A stretch of DNA of 64,000 nt from Pelagihabitans pacificus (GTDB taxonomy: Bacteria; Bacteroidota; Bacteroidia; Flavobacteriales; Flavobacteriaceae): contig NZ_VIKU02000001.1 in assembly GCF_009371985.2 (NCBI RefSeq), positions 806,001-870,000 on the forward strand, read 5' to 3'. The notes under the pieces are model-generated. The model did not search any database. It was not told the DNA's origin and saw nothing but the letters and a program-made list of their open reading frames with translations. The first letter of the stretch is position 1; the number at the start of each line of letters is the position of its first letter. Below, in pieces: positions 16,884 through 27,041 of this stretch. Made by a program: the position numbers and the translations under genes.

Positions 16884-18752
16884 TCAGCCTTTCATCCAAG
16901 CTTTCCGAAGGCTTATCTGCGCTTCGCTGGCATCTTCCACGGGAACGATCTTGGTAACGTTTACCATAGGGGTACCTACTTTACCCTCCAAGGTCAATTC
17001 CTCGCCATCGCGCTCTACGACCATTTGAATGTCGGTTTCGGGAGACCATCCAAAACTTTGCCCAATGATAGGCCTTATCGCATCCAGATTAATCGGGGTA
17101 CCGTTGATACTCTTTATGACATCACCGGCCTGTGCTCCCAAATTGTTGAAAAAACTGTTCAATTCAATTCCCTTTCGAACAAAAATGGCATTGTCATTCG
17201 ATTGGTCTACGTCGATGAATGGCACTTCTCCCTTTAGGAAATATCCGGTCTGTTCCTCTTCGGTTTTCGTTGTCAATCCCACTTTGGCAAAGAAGGTCCC
17301 GTAATCGATTGGAGTGTTACCGATGACGTAGGTATCAAAAAAGTCTTTCAACCCCGGATAGGTCATGGCCACTATCTCACCGATTAATTTTTCATCTTCA
17401 AAAGGCGTCATGTCACCATATTTTTTAGACAGTTCCTTCATCAACCATAAAACTCCCTTTTCACCATTGCTCCATTCCCGCAATTGTATGTCCAGTACCA
17501 TATTGATGAGGGCTCCTTTTTCATAAACATTGGCATAATTATCTTCATAGGGCTCTTCCAAAATATTCTTGCTCATCTCGGTGAAAGACATGGCATCATC
17601 ATAGGACTTCGAATTGCCGATCTTATCCATAATCCTTTTATAGAATTCGGCCTCATCGATCAACCCCTGTTGAATTTGGAACAGATTGGCAAAGTATTCG
17701 GTGGTTCCCTCGTACATCCATAGATGCCTGGACATCTTGGGGTCGTTGAAGTCAAAGTATTGGATTTCCTCGGAATGTACGTTCAAGGGTGTCACGATAT
17801 GGAAAAATTCGTGGGAAACCACATCGATCATCGCCTGCTCCAAGGCATCTTTCTGCATAACTTCCGGCAATACTACCACTGTTGAAGTATGGTGTTCCAA
17901 GGCGCCAAAACCATTGGCATCTTGATCCATCGTAGAGAGGTACAACAAAATATTGTACTCTTTGGTGCTGTCGATGTCGCCTAAAAAAGCCTTTTGGGCA
18001 GCCATCATTTTTTCCATTGATTCCTTAATGCTTGCAGCAGTGTAGACCCCATTAGGGGAGTACACGCTCAAGGTTACTTCGATATCATTGATTTGAAAGG
18101 TTTCCGTATTGGGCTCTGCATACATAATGGGGTTGTCGATTACCTCAAAATAACGATCGGCCAAAAACACCTCCTTCGTAGGGGGCTGGTCTTCCATGGT
18201 CTTTTCCATCAGCGAAGTGGTGGAAACCAAATTCGCCGGCTTGGTAATGCCAATCTCGTAGGGAACTTCCTTAAGTCCGTCAAAATAGCCGACAAACCCA
18301 TGCAAGTTGAGCACATAATTCTCACCTGCCTTGATATTGGTTCCGGCAGGAGAGAACACCGCATCTTTCACTTCGTTTTCGCTATCGTAGGTATCGTTTA
18401 CCCAATAGGTCACTTTGTCCAAACTTTTTCCGTTGGATATTTTCCATGTATTGTCATCTGTTTTGGTAGCTGCCAGTTCGTTCCCTTCATAGTCAAGAGC
18501 CTTGAAATCTTCGATATACTTTCCATAATTATCGGAACTATAGGTTCCGGGAACGGTCTTGGGGATAAAGAAAGATACCTCTTCTCTGGTAAAGGCACCG
18601 GGATCGATGCTTACCATCACCTTGTCTTCTTGTACATTGACCAGATCCACACTGGTCAAAATTGGGGTTTTGCTTGCAGTCAGTATCGCCTTGGAGGTAC
18701 CGCATCCGTACAGCATCAAAATCGATAAGGGAACTATCAGAAACTTTTTCAT
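16884..18752 (-). CDS. M61 family metallopeptidase (glycyl-aminopeptidase-like) with PDZ domain, lipoprotein
   Basis: About 622 residues from the ATG at 18752; the frame extends 20 residues further upstream but the lipoprotein signal (MKKFLIVPLSILMLYGCG) starts here. The zinc site is VVSHEFFHIVTP (HExxH) with a downstream Glu in YEGTTEYFANLF, as in M61 peptidases. The N-terminal third is the family's beta domain; the C-terminal part (about residues 500-600) has a PDZ-like segment: LGAQAGDVIKSINGTPINL. Probably anchored in the periplasm or on the outer membrane, where it trims peptides. Divergent from pyrH. Confidence 0.88.
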   Translation of the reverse strand: MKKFLIVPLSILMLYGCGTSKAILTASKTPILTSVDLVNVQEDKVMVSIDPGAFTREEVSFFIPKTVPGTYSSDNYGKYIEDFKALDYEGNELAATKTDDNTWKISNGKSLDKVTYWVNDTYDSENEVKDAVFSPAGTNIKAGENYVLNLHGFVGYFDGLKEVPYEIGITKPANLVSTTSLMEKTMEDQPPTKEVFLADRYFEVIDNPIMYAEPNTETFQINDIEVTLSVYSPNGVYTAASIKESMEKMMAAQKAFLGDIDSTKEYNILLYLSTMDQDANGFGALEHHTSTVVVLPEVMQKDALEQAMIDVVSHEFFHIVTPLNVHSEEIQYFDFNDPKMSRHLWMYEGTTEYFANLFQIQQGLIDEAEFYKRIMDKIGNSKSYDDAMSFTEMSKNILEEPYEDNYANVYEKGALINMVLDIQLREWSNGEKGVLWLMKELSKKYGDMTPFEDEKLIGEIVAMTYPGLKDFFDTYVIGNTPIDYGTFFAKVGLTTKTEEEQTGYFLKGEVPFIDVDQSNDNAIFVRKGIELNSFFNNLGAQAGDVIKSINGTPINLDAIRPIIGQSFGWSPETDIQMVVERDGEELTLEGKVGTPMVNVTKIVPVEDASEAQISLRKAWMKG

Positions 18753-18857
18753 GGGATTGTTTATGTAATTAATGGCCCGCAAGATTACTAAAATTAATCG
18801 TTCGAACCCCATTTATTTACAATTAATTAAGGTTTGGATTGCGAATAAAGACCCCTC

Positions 18858-18886
18858 TTGGACATAACTTTTTTTGATTATTTTTG
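18858..18886 (+). promoter_or_regulatory. Bacteroidota-type promoter for pyrH
   Basis: CTTG at 18857-18860 and TATTTTTG at 18879-18886 with an 18-base spacer. The -7 element is a perfect TAnnTTTG. The predicted start near 18892 leaves a very short leader of about 12 bases before the pyrH ATG. Confidence 0.7.
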
Positions 18887-18903
18887 TTCGGACTTAAAAG
18901 CGA

Positions 18904-19614
18904 ATGATGCATTACAAAAGGATTCTTTTGAAACTCAGCGGTGAAGCCCTGATGGGTGAAAAACAATATGGAATAGACTCCAAACGGTTAGAGGAATATG
19001 CCGATGAGATCAAACAGGTGGTCGACAAGGGCATCGAAGTGGCCATAGTTATCGGTGGGGGTAACATCTTTCGCGGCCTTTCGGGTGCTGCAACGGGCAT
19101 GGATCGTGTTCAAGCAGACCACATGGGCATGTTGGCGACGGTTATTAACGGACTCGCCCTGCAAAGTGCCTTGGAACTCAAAGGCGTGCAGACCCGTTTG
19201 CAATCCGCTATCAAAATTAATGAAGTAGCGGAGCCATTTATTAGGAGACGTGCCATGCGACATTTGGAAAAGGGCAGGGTGGTCATTTTTGGGGGAGGTA
19301 CTGGAAACCCATATTTTACTACAGATTCCGCTGCGGTATTGAGGGCCATCGAAATAGAGGCCGACGTTATCCTTAAAGGTACGAGGGTGGACGGAATCTA
19401 TACTTCCGACCCTGAAAAAGATGAGAATGCCACCAAATTCGACACCATATCCTTTAAGGATGTTTTGAACAGGGGATTAAAGGTGATGGACACCACTGCT
19501 TTTACGCTAAGTCAGGAAAACCAACTGCCCATCGTGGTGTTCGATATGAATAAAAAAGGCAACCTACTCAAAATAGTGGATGGCCAGAATATAGGTACCG
19601 TAGTAAATATGTAA
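18904..19614 (+). CDS. pyrH: UMP kinase
   Basis: 236 residues. Phosphorylates UMP to UDP with ATP in pyrimidine nucleotide synthesis. Signatures of the amino-acid-kinase fold: [16 protein letters not shown] at the N-terminus, [52 protein letters not shown] and [14 protein letters not shown]. Two ATG codons lie in tandem (18904 and 18907); either could be the start. The usual bacterial partner frr follows after 72 bases. Confidence 0.97.
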   Translation: MMHYKRILLKLSGEALMGEKQYGIDSKRLEEYADEIKQVVDKGIEVAIVIGGGNIFRGLSGAATGMDRVQADHMGMLATVINGLALQSALELKGVQTRLQSAIKINEVAEPFIRRRAMRHLEKGRVVIFGGGTGNPYFTTDSAAVLRAIEIEADVILKGTRVDGIYTSDPEKDENATKFDTISFKDVLNRGLKVMDTTAFTLSQENQLPIVVFDMNKKGNLLKIVDGQNIGTVVNM

Positions 19615-19617
19615 CCT

Positions 19618-19635
19618 ACCTGTCGGTAGACAGGT
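19618..19635. repeat. Short palindromic repeat between pyrH and frr
   Basis: ACCTGTC GGTA GACAGGT: a perfect 7-base inverted repeat around a 4-base loop, three bases after the pyrH stop and followed by TTTGG. It has no T tract, so it is not an obvious terminator. Elements of this general form recur between genes in flavobacterial chromosomes; only one copy was noticed here. Confidence 0.55.
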
Positions 19636-19686
19636 TTGGTTTACTATTTGTGGATAGTAAGCCAATGACAAATACCGTTTTAAAAA

Positions 19687-20244
19687 ATGAAAGAAGAAAT
19701 CGATTTTATCCTGGCTTCGGCCGAAGAGGCCATGGAAGCCGCAATTGTACATTTGGAGAAAGAATTCGTAAAAATACGCGCGGGCAAGGCAAGTCCGGCA
19801 ATGCTTTCCTCGGTAATGGTAGAATATTATGGGTCTCAAACACCTTTGTCCCAAGTATCCAACATCAACACACCCGATGGTCGTACGATTACCGTACAGC
19901 CTTGGGAGAAAAGCATGCTGCCTGAAATCGAAAAAGCCATCTTGAATGCCAACCTGGGCTTTAATCCGATGAACAATGGGGAGACCGTCATCATCAATGT
20001 ACCCCCTTTGACCGAGGAGCGCCGCCGGGATTTGGCGAAACAGGCCAAGGCCGAAGCCGAACACGCCAAAGTAGGGGTAAGAAGCGCCCGACAAGAGGCC
20101 AACAAGGAGGTAAGGGGACTGGAGGAAGCCTCTGAAGACCTTAAAAGTAACCTTGAGACCGATATACAGGAACTTACCGATAAATACAGCAAAAAAATCG
20201 ATGATTTCCTCGCCGCCAAGGAAGCGGAAATAATGAAAGTTTAA
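19687..20244 (+). CDS. frr: Ribosome recycling factor
   Basis: 185 residues, full length. Splits the post-termination ribosome together with EF-G. Family signatures: EKEFVKIRAGKASPAML, VMVEYYGSQTPLSQVSNI, DGRTITVQPWEKSMLPEIEKAI, GFNPMNNGETVIINVPPLTEERR, and the long C-terminal helix with DKYSKKIDDFLAAKEAEIM. Follows pyrH on the same strand; a terminator lies 28 bases beyond the stop. Confidence 0.97.
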   Translation: MKEEIDFILASAEEAMEAAIVHLEKEFVKIRAGKASPAMLSSVMVEYYGSQTPLSQVSNINTPDGRTITVQPWEKSMLPEIEKAILNANLGFNPMNNGETVIINVPPLTEERRRDLAKQAKAEAEHAKVGVRSARQEANKEVRGLEEASEDLKSNLETDIQELTDKYSKKIDDFLAAKEAEIMKV

Positions 20245-20272
20245 GCATTCCACAACATGCCGAATGCGGAGA

Positions 20273-20300
20273 GCGACTTCAAGAAGAAGTCGCTTTTTTT
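20273..20300 (+). terminator. Rho-independent terminator after frr
   Basis: GCGACTTC / GAAGTCGC 8-base stem with a 5-base loop (AAGAA), followed by seven T. Confidence 0.93.
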
Positions 20301-20385
20301 ATTAAAAGCGGGGTTCCCCGGGAATAATGAGCCCATGGTTTATTGATTTCACTGGTTCATCTTAGGAACACAACCCATCATTTTC

Positions 20386-20393
20386 TACCTTTG
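20386..20393 (+). promoter_or_regulatory. Candidate -7 element upstream of the RND/MMPL transporter
   Basis: TACCTTTG matches TAnnTTTG exactly, about 107 bases before the start codon. No convincing -33 TTTG lies at the expected distance, so this rests on one element only. Confidence 0.35.
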
Positions 20394-20499
20394 CCGGGTT
20401 TTGTAAATAAAACAGAAAGACACCTGCGGAAGTCGGTGTTGATTAGAACTAACTTTTCCAGGGTATACACGTCTCTTCGGCAAAAGAAGTCTTACTGAA

Positions 20500-22899
20500 A
20501 TGGTAGCGAAACTTACACAAGGTTTTTGGGCAAAGACTGCTAGGATCATCCTGCGCAATAGGATTCTGATCTTATTGATGGTGACCGCAATGACCGTTTT
20601 CCTAGGCTTTCAATGGGAGAACATGCGGTTTTCGAATTCGCAGGCCAACCTTCTGCCCGACGACCATCCCGTAAATTTGGAATACCAATCATTCTTGGAA
20701 CAGTTTGGTGAAGAGGGTAATACTATCGTTTTCGCCATTCAGGACAGTGCGCTTTTTACGCCCGAAAATTTCAACCGCTGGAATAAGTTCAGTAAACAAT
20801 TAATGGCCTTTCCCGAAGTCGACCTGGTTATCTCCACCGATAATCTTAAGGAATTGGTCAAAGATCAGGAAAAACAGGAGTTTGTACTTCGTCCTATGAT
20901 TCAATCGCAATTACGGACCAAAGCAGAGGTTGACAGTATTAAAAATCATCTTTTCAACGAGCTCCCTTTTTTCGACAACCTATTGTTCAATGCCGAGAGC
21001 GGCACTATACGAACGGTAGCCAATCTTGACAAGGATATCGTCAATACTTCTGTACGTAAAGATTTTATCCTAAAAGACCTTAGGAATGTGGTAAACAGTT
21101 TTGAGGAGGAAACCGGTATGGATGTCCATGTATCGGGGATGCCCTATATCCGCACAATGAACTCTCAGAACATTATTGACGAAATTGGTAAATTTATCCT
21201 GGCGGCGCTTGGGGTCACTTCCCTGATTTTCTTTTTTTTCTTTAGAAGTTTTAGGGCCACTTTTATTTCGATGTTCGTGGTCATTATCGGAGTGATGTGG
21301 GCTTTTGGAGTACTTGGTCTTCTACAATACGAGATTACCGTCCTCACGGCATTGATTCCGCCCTTGATCATTGTCATAGGCATCCCTAACTGCATTTTCC
21401 TGATCAATAAATACCAACAGGAAGTAAAAAAACACGGCAATCAGGCCTTATCGCTGCAACGGGTGATTACCAAAATAGGCAATGCAACCTTAATGACCAA
21501 TGTGACCACGGCCTCCGGATTTGCCACCTTTATCATCACTGATAGCAAGCTTTTGAAGGAATTCGGAATTGTTGCCTCCATCAATATCCTTGGAATTTTT
21601 ATTCTATCCCTTCTGATCATTCCGATTGTTTACAGTTTTATGTCTTTGCCTAAGACCAAGCATCTCAAGCATTTGAACAAACGATGGATCGATACGTTTG
21701 TCAATTGGATGGAACGTATTGTTCGTGAACGAAGAATAACGGTCTACGTAACCTCTTTAGTTCTTTTGATTGCCAGCATTATCGGTATCTACCAAATTAA
21801 GATTTCTGGAAGTATTATTGAGGATATGCCCAAAAAGACCGAGTTCTTTAAGGATATACGATTTTTTGAGAAGGAGTTCGACGGCATTATGCCCGTTGAG
21901 ATTGTAGTCGACACCAAATCCCCGAAGGGAGTTTTAAGACCGGCCAACCTGAAACGGATGGATCGCCTGAGTACTGTAATCGAAGAGATTCCCGAACTTT
22001 CAAAACCCGTTTCCGTCGTTAATCTCGTCAAATATTCGAAGCAGGCCTTTTATAATGGCATCCCCAAATACTATCAATTGCCTACCTCACAGGAGAACAC
22101 TTTCATTATGGATGTGGCCCGCAAATCATCGGAAAATGGTGATATGTTACAATCTTTTGTAGATAGTATCGGCCAATCGGCCCGTGTGACCACTTTTATG
22201 AGGGATGTAGCCACCGAACGAATGGAGGCCATTGAAGCCGAGCTCAACGAAAACATAGCAAAAATTTTCCCATCGGAACGTTACAACGTGTATATGACCG
22301 GGGGCGCCCTCATTTTTCTGAAAGGCACCAAGTATCTCGTAAAAAACCTGATTCTTTCGTTAACCTTGGCAATAGGCCTCATTGCCTTGTTCATGGCATA
22401 TTTGTTCCGTTCGTTTCGAATGATTATTATCTCCCTGATACCCAACCTTCTTCCACTGGTGATTACCGCCGGGGTTATGGGTTTTGTAGGGGTACCTATT
22501 AAACCTTCCACTATTTTGGTATTCAGCATTGCTTTTGGTATCTCGGTAGACGATACCATTCACTTTCTGGCGAAATACCGACAGGAATTGACTGCGCACA
22601 AATGGCGCATCAAGACCTCGGTTTACGCCGCTTTAAGGGAGACGGGAGTAAGTATGTTCTACACCTCGATCGTTTTATTTTTTGGCTTTTCGGTATTTAT
22701 CATCTCCAATTTTGGCGGTACGGTGGCTTTGGGTGCCCTTGTCTCTGCCACACTACTGTTCGCTATGCTGGCCAATTTGATTCTTTTGCCGTCACTGCTA
22801 CTATCCTTAGAGCGTACTATTGCCAACAAGGAAATTCTCAAAGAACCGCAGATCGATATCCTACCGAAGGAAGAGGTGAATCTGGACGAAGACCAATAG
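20500..22899 (+). CDS. RND superfamily / MMPL-type transporter
   Basis: 799 residues. About 12 membrane helices in two halves, each with a large external loop: helix 1 at about residues 21-40, a loop to about 225, five helices (SLIFFFFFRSFRATFISM, ALIPPLIIVIGIPNCIFLINKYQ), then a repeat of the pattern after residue 410. The block GIPNCIFLINKY and its second-half equivalent GISVDDTIHFLAKYRQ hold the polar or acidic residues used for proton coupling. The sterol-sensing-like arrangement resembles the MMPL/HpnN group, which move lipids or hydrophobic compounds. No membrane-fusion or outer-membrane partner is adjacent. Confidence 0.85.
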   Translation: MVAKLTQGFWAKTARIILRNRILILLMVTAMTVFLGFQWENMRFSNSQANLLPDDHPVNLEYQSFLEQFGEEGNTIVFAIQDSALFTPENFNRWNKFSKQLMAFPEVDLVISTDNLKELVKDQEKQEFVLRPMIQSQLRTKAEVDSIKNHLFNELPFFDNLLFNAESGTIRTVANLDKDIVNTSVRKDFILKDLRNVVNSFEEETGMDVHVSGMPYIRTMNSQNIIDEIGKFILAALGVTSLIFFFFFRSFRATFISMFVVIIGVMWAFGVLGLLQYEITVLTALIPPLIIVIGIPNCIFLINKYQQEVKKHGNQALSLQRVITKIGNATLMTNVTTASGFATFIITDSKLLKEFGIVASINILGIFILSLLIIPIVYSFMSLPKTKHLKHLNKRWIDTFVNWMERIVRERRITVYVTSLVLLIASIIGIYQIKISGSIIEDMPKKTEFFKDIRFFEKEFDGIMPVEIVVDTKSPKGVLRPANLKRMDRLSTVIEEIPELSKPVSVVNLVKYSKQAFYNGIPKYYQLPTSQENTFIMDVARKSSENGDMLQSFVDSIGQSARVTTFMRDVATERMEAIEAELNENIAKIFPSERYNVYMTGGALIFLKGTKYLVKNLILSLTLAIGLIALFMAYLFRSFRMIIISLIPNLLPLVITAGVMGFVGVPIKPSTILVFSIAFGISVDDTIHFLAKYRQELTAHKWRIKTSVYAALRETGVSMFYTSIVLFFGFSVFIISNFGGTVALGALVSATLLFAMLANLILLPSLLLSLERTIANKEILKEPQIDILPKEEVNLDEDQ

Positions 22900-22955
22900 T
22901 CTGAATTCGTGATACAAAATATCGTGGATTCAAAACAAAAATAGGCGCAATAACC

Positions 22956-22963
22956 TATCTTTG
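22956..22963 (+). promoter_or_regulatory. Candidate -7 element upstream of asnS
   Basis: TATCTTTG matches TAnnTTTG and lies 27 bases before the asnS ATG, a normal distance. No -33 TTTG is seen at 18-21 bases upstream. Confidence 0.4.
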
Positions 22964-22989
22964 CCCTTTTAATTTTGAAGCCATTTATC

Positions 22990-24423
22990 ATGCAGTCAAC
23001 CAGCATCAAAGCGTTACTCGCTGCCGAACCTCTGTCACAGGAAGTGGTCATCAACGGATGGGTCAAAACTTTCAGAAGCAATCGCTTCATCGCCTTGAAT
23101 GATGGCTCTTCGTTAGCGAACATCCAATGTGTGGTCGATTTTGAACAATTTGACGAGGAGACCCTTAAGCAAATCAATACCGGTGCCGCCCTAAAAATCA
23201 ACGGAACCTTGGTAGAAAGCCAAGGAAGGGGCCAGAAAGTGGAGATTCAGGTAAAGGATATTTTTGTACATGGGGGGTCGAACCCGGAGACCTATCCCAT
23301 ACAGCCTAAGAAACACTCCATGGAGTTTCTTCGAGAACAGGCACACTTAAGGGTACGGACCAATACCTTTTCAGCGGTCATGAGGGTACGATCGGCACTC
23401 TCCTTCTCCATTCACCACTATTTTTACCAGAACGGATTTTATTATTTCCACGCTCCTATCATCACCGGATCCGATGCCGAAGGCGCGGGAGAAATGTTCC
23501 GTGTCACCACCTTGGATGATAAGGACCCTCCGCTCACAGAGGACGGGAAAGTTGATTATAGGGAAGATTTTTTTGGAAAGGAAACCAACCTTACCGTATC
23601 AGGACAGTTAGAGGCAGAGGCCTATGCCATGGGGCTTGGCAAGGTGTATACCTTTGGCCCTACATTCAGGGCCGAAAACTCGAACACTTCCAGGCACCTG
23701 GCCGAATTCTGGATGATAGAGCCTGAAATGGCGTTCTATGACCTGGCAGACAACATGGATCTTGCGGAGGATTTCATAAAAAGCGTGATCACCTACATCT
23801 TGGAGCATTGCAGGGAAGACCTTGATTTTTTGGAAAAACGGCTTTTAGACGAGGAAAAAACAAAACCTCAAGCAGAACGTAGTGAAATGGCATTGATCGA
23901 AAAGCTGCGATTTGTAGTCGACAATGGGTTTAAAAGGGTTACCTATACGGAGGCCATTGATATCCTTCGAAACAGCAAACCCAACAAAAAGAAAAAATTC
24001 AAATTTCCTATTGACGAATGGGGCGCGGACCTTCAAAGTGAACACGAGCGATTTTTGGTCGAAAAGCATTTTAAATGTCCGGTTATTTTGTTTGATTATC
24101 CTGCCAAGATAAAGGCTTTCTACATGCGTTTAAATGAAGACGGAAAAACCGTCCGTGCTATGGATATCCTGTTTCCCGGTATCGGGGAAATCGTTGGTGG
24201 ATCCCAGCGTGAGGAACGGTTGGATGTACTCAAAAGCAAGATGGAGGCCCTTGGTATCCCGGAAGAGGAACTTTGGTGGTATCTAGACCTGAGGAAGTTT
24301 GGTACCGCGGTTCATAGTGGCTTCGGACTGGGTTTTGAACGATTGGTACTTTTCGCTACCGGAATGGGTAATATCAGGGATGTAATCCCCTTTCCCAGAA
24401 CTCCCCAGAATGCTGAATTTTAA
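22990..24423 (+). CDS. asnS: Asparaginyl-tRNA synthetase
   Basis: 477 residues from the ATG at 22990 (the open frame begins at a TTG five codons earlier). Class II synthetase that charges tRNA-Asn. The N-terminal OB fold ([21 protein letters not shown]) binds the anticodon; motif 2 region [27 protein letters not shown] and motif 3 [29 protein letters not shown] are intact. The insertion between motifs 2 and 3 is Lys-rich, as in other Bacteroidota AsnRS. rpoN follows after 44 bases. Confidence 0.97.
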   Translation: MQSTSIKALLAAEPLSQEVVINGWVKTFRSNRFIALNDGSSLANIQCVVDFEQFDEETLKQINTGAALKINGTLVESQGRGQKVEIQVKDIFVHGGSNPETYPIQPKKHSMEFLREQAHLRVRTNTFSAVMRVRSALSFSIHHYFYQNGFYYFHAPIITGSDAEGAGEMFRVTTLDDKDPPLTEDGKVDYREDFFGKETNLTVSGQLEAEAYAMGLGKVYTFGPTFRAENSNTSRHLAEFWMIEPEMAFYDLADNMDLAEDFIKSVITYILEHCREDLDFLEKRLLDEEKTKPQAERSEMALIEKLRFVVDNGFKRVTYTEAIDILRNSKPNKKKKFKFPIDEWGADLQSEHERFLVEKHFKCPVILFDYPAKIKAFYMRLNEDGKTVRAMDILFPGIGEIVGGSQREERLDVLKSKMEALGIPEEELWWYLDLRKFGTAVHSGFGLGFERLVLFATGMGNIRDVIPFPRTPQNAEF

Positions 24424-24467
24424 ATTGATTTCTGTAACTTTATAAAGAGTAGGAAGAACAAACCCCA

Positions 24468-25925
24468 ATGTTAAAGCAACACTTACAGTTCAAGTTATCC
24501 CAAAAGCTATCTCCTCAGCAAATTCAGCTGATGAAGCTCATTCAATTGCCCACTCAGGCATTCGAGCAGCGGCTAAAACAAGAATTGGAAGAAAATCCCG
24601 CCTTGGAAACCGGCAAGGAAGATAGCGATATCATGGAAGATGATTTTGGGGATAGTTACGACGAGGGAGACGATAGCGAATCGATTAATGCGGAAGACAT
24701 CAACATCGACGATTATCTAAGCGATGATGAGATTCCCGATTATCGTACCAAGGCCAACAATTACAGTGCAGACGACGAGGAAAAAAGTGTACCCTACGCT
24801 GCAGGCATCTCGTTCAACCAATATCTGATGAATCAGTTAAATACTGTTTATCTAAGTGATGAGGAGTGGAGCATTGCGGAGTTTTTGGTAGGGAGCATCG
24901 ATGAGAGTGGGTACATACGAAGACCCATATCCGACATTCTTGACGATTTAGCGTTTACCCAGAATATCTACACCGATGAAGAGACCATCCAAAGGGTTTT
25001 AAAAATGGTACAAGAGCTAGACCCCCCAGGGGTCGGGTCACGGTCACTGGAAGAATGTCTCACTATCCAATTAAAAAGAAAAGAACCAACACCGACGATT
25101 GAACTTGCTATTGAAATACTCGAAAAGTCGTTTGACCAGTTTACCAAAAAGCATTACAAGAAACTGATTCAAAAGCACGGCATTACGGAACAGCAACTTA
25201 GGGAAGCGATTTCCGAAATTGAAAAACTGAATCCAAAACCAGGTGGCTCCTATTCCGGAAGCAACAAGATCATAGAACACGTAGTGCCCGATTTTTCCAT
25301 TCGAATCGTAGAAGGCGAACTAGAGCTTACACTTAACGGAAGAAATGCCCCTGAACTTCATGTTTCGCGGGAATATAACAACATGCTCAAGGGTTATAAG
25401 GATGCCAAGGACAAATCAAAATCACAGAAAGACGCCATTCTATTCATCAAACAGAAGCTCGATGCGGCAAAGTGGTTTATCGATGCAATACGACAGCGAC
25501 AGCAGACCTTGTTTATCACCATGAACGCCATAATGCACTATCAAAAAGAGTATTTTTTGACGGGTGATGAACGCAATCTTCGACCCATGATCCTAAAGGA
25601 TATCGCAGATGAAATCGATATGGATGTTTCAACCGTCTCTAGGGTTGCCAACAGCAAATATGTAGATACTCCCTATGGCACCAAGTTAATCAAGGAATAT
25701 TTTTCCGAATCGATGAAAAACGTACAGGGAGAGGACGTTTCCACAAAAGAAATCAAGAAGATATTGGAAACGGTCATTGCGGATGAACAAAAGAAAAAGC
25801 CCTTGACCGATGACCGTTTGGCGGCAATTTTAAAGGAAAAAGGATATCCGATTGCGAGGAGAACCGTGGCTAAATATCGAGAGCAATTGGGTATTCCCGT
25901 TGCCCGCCTCCGAAAACAGATATAA
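24468..25925 (+). CDS. rpoN: RNA polymerase sigma-54 factor
   Basis: 485 residues. All regions are present: region I (LKQHLQFKLSQKLSPQQIQLMKLIQLPTQ and LEENPALE), a long acidic region II (about residues 45-105), the core-binding domain (FNQYLMNQLN, ELDPPGVGSRSLEECL), the DNA-binding helix-turn-helix (RPMILKDIADEIDMDVSTVSRVANSKYVDTPYG), and the RpoN box ARRTVAKYREQLGIPVARLR for the -24 element. No sigma-54 activator gene is visible in this window. The stop overlaps the next start by one base (TAATG). Confidence 0.96.
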   Translation: MLKQHLQFKLSQKLSPQQIQLMKLIQLPTQAFEQRLKQELEENPALETGKEDSDIMEDDFGDSYDEGDDSESINAEDINIDDYLSDDEIPDYRTKANNYSADDEEKSVPYAAGISFNQYLMNQLNTVYLSDEEWSIAEFLVGSIDESGYIRRPISDILDDLAFTQNIYTDEETIQRVLKMVQELDPPGVGSRSLEECLTIQLKRKEPTPTIELAIEILEKSFDQFTKKHYKKLIQKHGITEQQLREAISEIEKLNPKPGGSYSGSNKIIEHVVPDFSIRIVEGELELTLNGRNAPELHVSREYNNMLKGYKDAKDKSKSQKDAILFIKQKLDAAKWFIDAIRQRQQTLFITMNAIMHYQKEYFLTGDERNLRPMILKDIADEIDMDVSTVSRVANSKYVDTPYGTKLIKEYFSESMKNVQGEDVSTKEIKKILETVIADEQKKKPLTDDRLAAILKEKGYPIARRTVAKYREQLGIPVARLRKQI

Positions 25926-26530
25926 TGAGACTGTTTTTAAGGGCTATTTCCTATATTTTTCATCCAATTTTTGTTCCCATCGCCGGTACTTTGGCCTATT
26001 TTCTGATAACCCCAAAGTATAGCCCTTTAGAACTACAGAGTGGCAATATTCTTCCGATATTTATATTAACGGTAATCATACCTATCATTTCTTACCTTAT
26101 TTTAACCAATTTGGGGGTGGTTAGTTCCGTTTTCAATCCGGATGCGAAAGAAAGGCGCTATTCCCTTTATATTGCCATTCTATTGCTATTGATGGTGGTA
26201 TATAAAGTGGTTCCCAACAATTATACCATCGAATTGTATTATTATTTTGTTGGGCTAATAGGGGCATCGGCCGCCTCTTTGCTCTTACTCTTTCTGAACT
26301 TTAAAACCAGCTTGCATGTCACCGGTATGGCGAGTCTGTTCATGTACCTGATATGCCTAAGTGTTCATTTTGAAATTAATATCACCCTTGCATTGGGGTT
26401 TTTCATTCTAGCAACCGGTCTAGTCGCCACCTCGCGACTTTATCTTAATGTACATTCCAAAACCGAGGTACTGATAGGCTTTTTGATCGGACTTCTTTCG
26501 CAATTGTTAACGGTGCGGTTCTGGCTGTAA
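25925..26530 (+). CDS. Multi-pass membrane protein, PAP2-like
   Basis: 201 residues with about six membrane helices, from ISYIFHPIFVPIAGTLAYFL to VLIGFLIGLLSQLLTVRFWL. The end segment SRLYLNVHSKTEVLIGFLIG resembles the last PAP2 phosphatase motif (SR...H...D...G), although the Asp is Glu here; the other two motifs are poorly kept, so catalytic activity is doubtful. Starts inside the rpoN stop (TAATG), so it is translated with sigma-54. Location inner membrane; function unknown. Confidence 0.7.
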   Translation: MRLFLRAISYIFHPIFVPIAGTLAYFLITPKYSPLELQSGNILPIFILTVIIPIISYLILTNLGVVSSVFNPDAKERRYSLYIAILLLLMVVYKVVPNNYTIELYYYFVGLIGASAASLLLLFLNFKTSLHVTGMASLFMYLICLSVHFEINITLALGFFILATGLVATSRLYLNVHSKTEVLIGFLIGLLSQLLTVRFWL

Positions 26531-26546
26531 TTCGCATGTACTTATG

Positions 26547-27026
26547 CTACTCCAAATTCTGAAACACGTCCCCTTCATAGGTGGTATAATTGACCTTAAG
26601 CGCACCGACGGTGCGCAGCTCTTGCTTAATATCCTTAATCAATCCCATATGGGTCTTTCTATCGACCTTTAGTGAAATTACCGCATACGGACGAAGTGCC
26701 TCCGGCATCGATGTTAGCCTCGAGAGCACATAGGGACCGATTTCGGACAAGTGGGCAAATTTATCGCCTAGTTGTATTCTGGGTTCTTTGCCGAGCACCG
26801 GTACCAGTCGATCGTTCGGCCTGCCCACATGTATCGTGATCACTCGGTCCTTTTTCTCGAGTTTCTTGATTTCGCTGGCGTTGGGCAACTCATTACTAAC
26901 GTTCAGATTGTCGTCTTTCATCACGGTCACCGTCATAAAAAAGAATAGTAGCATAAATACAATATCGGGGAGGGAAGCAGTTGAAACTTCTGGAACGGTC
27001 GTATTATTTTTTTTGAATTTTGACAT
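26547..27026 (-). CDS. exbD: ExbD/TolR family biopolymer transport protein (copy 4)
   Basis: 159 residues. One N-terminal membrane helix with the functional Asp: TASLPDIVFMLLFFFMTVTV (about residues 16-36), then a periplasmic domain (DRVITIHVGRPND, VISLKVDRKTHMGLIKDIKQEL). Nearly the same start as the 28612 gene, so the two are paralogues. Works with an ExbB ring to convert proton flow into force for an outer-membrane system. Last gene of the locus, 15 bases after another exbD. Confidence 0.9.
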   Translation of the reverse strand: MSKFKKNNTTVPEVSTASLPDIVFMLLFFFMTVTVMKDDNLNVSNELPNASEIKKLEKKDRVITIHVGRPNDRLVPVLGKEPRIQLGDKFAHLSEIGPYVLSRLTSMPEALRPYAVISLKVDRKTHMGLIKDIKQELRTVGALKVNYTTYEGDVFQNLE

Positions 27027-27041
27027 AACGGTATGATTTTA

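Noticed and set aside
18093-18728. 211-residue plus-strand frame inside the M61 gene
   Set aside because: Antisense shadow with no recognisable domain.
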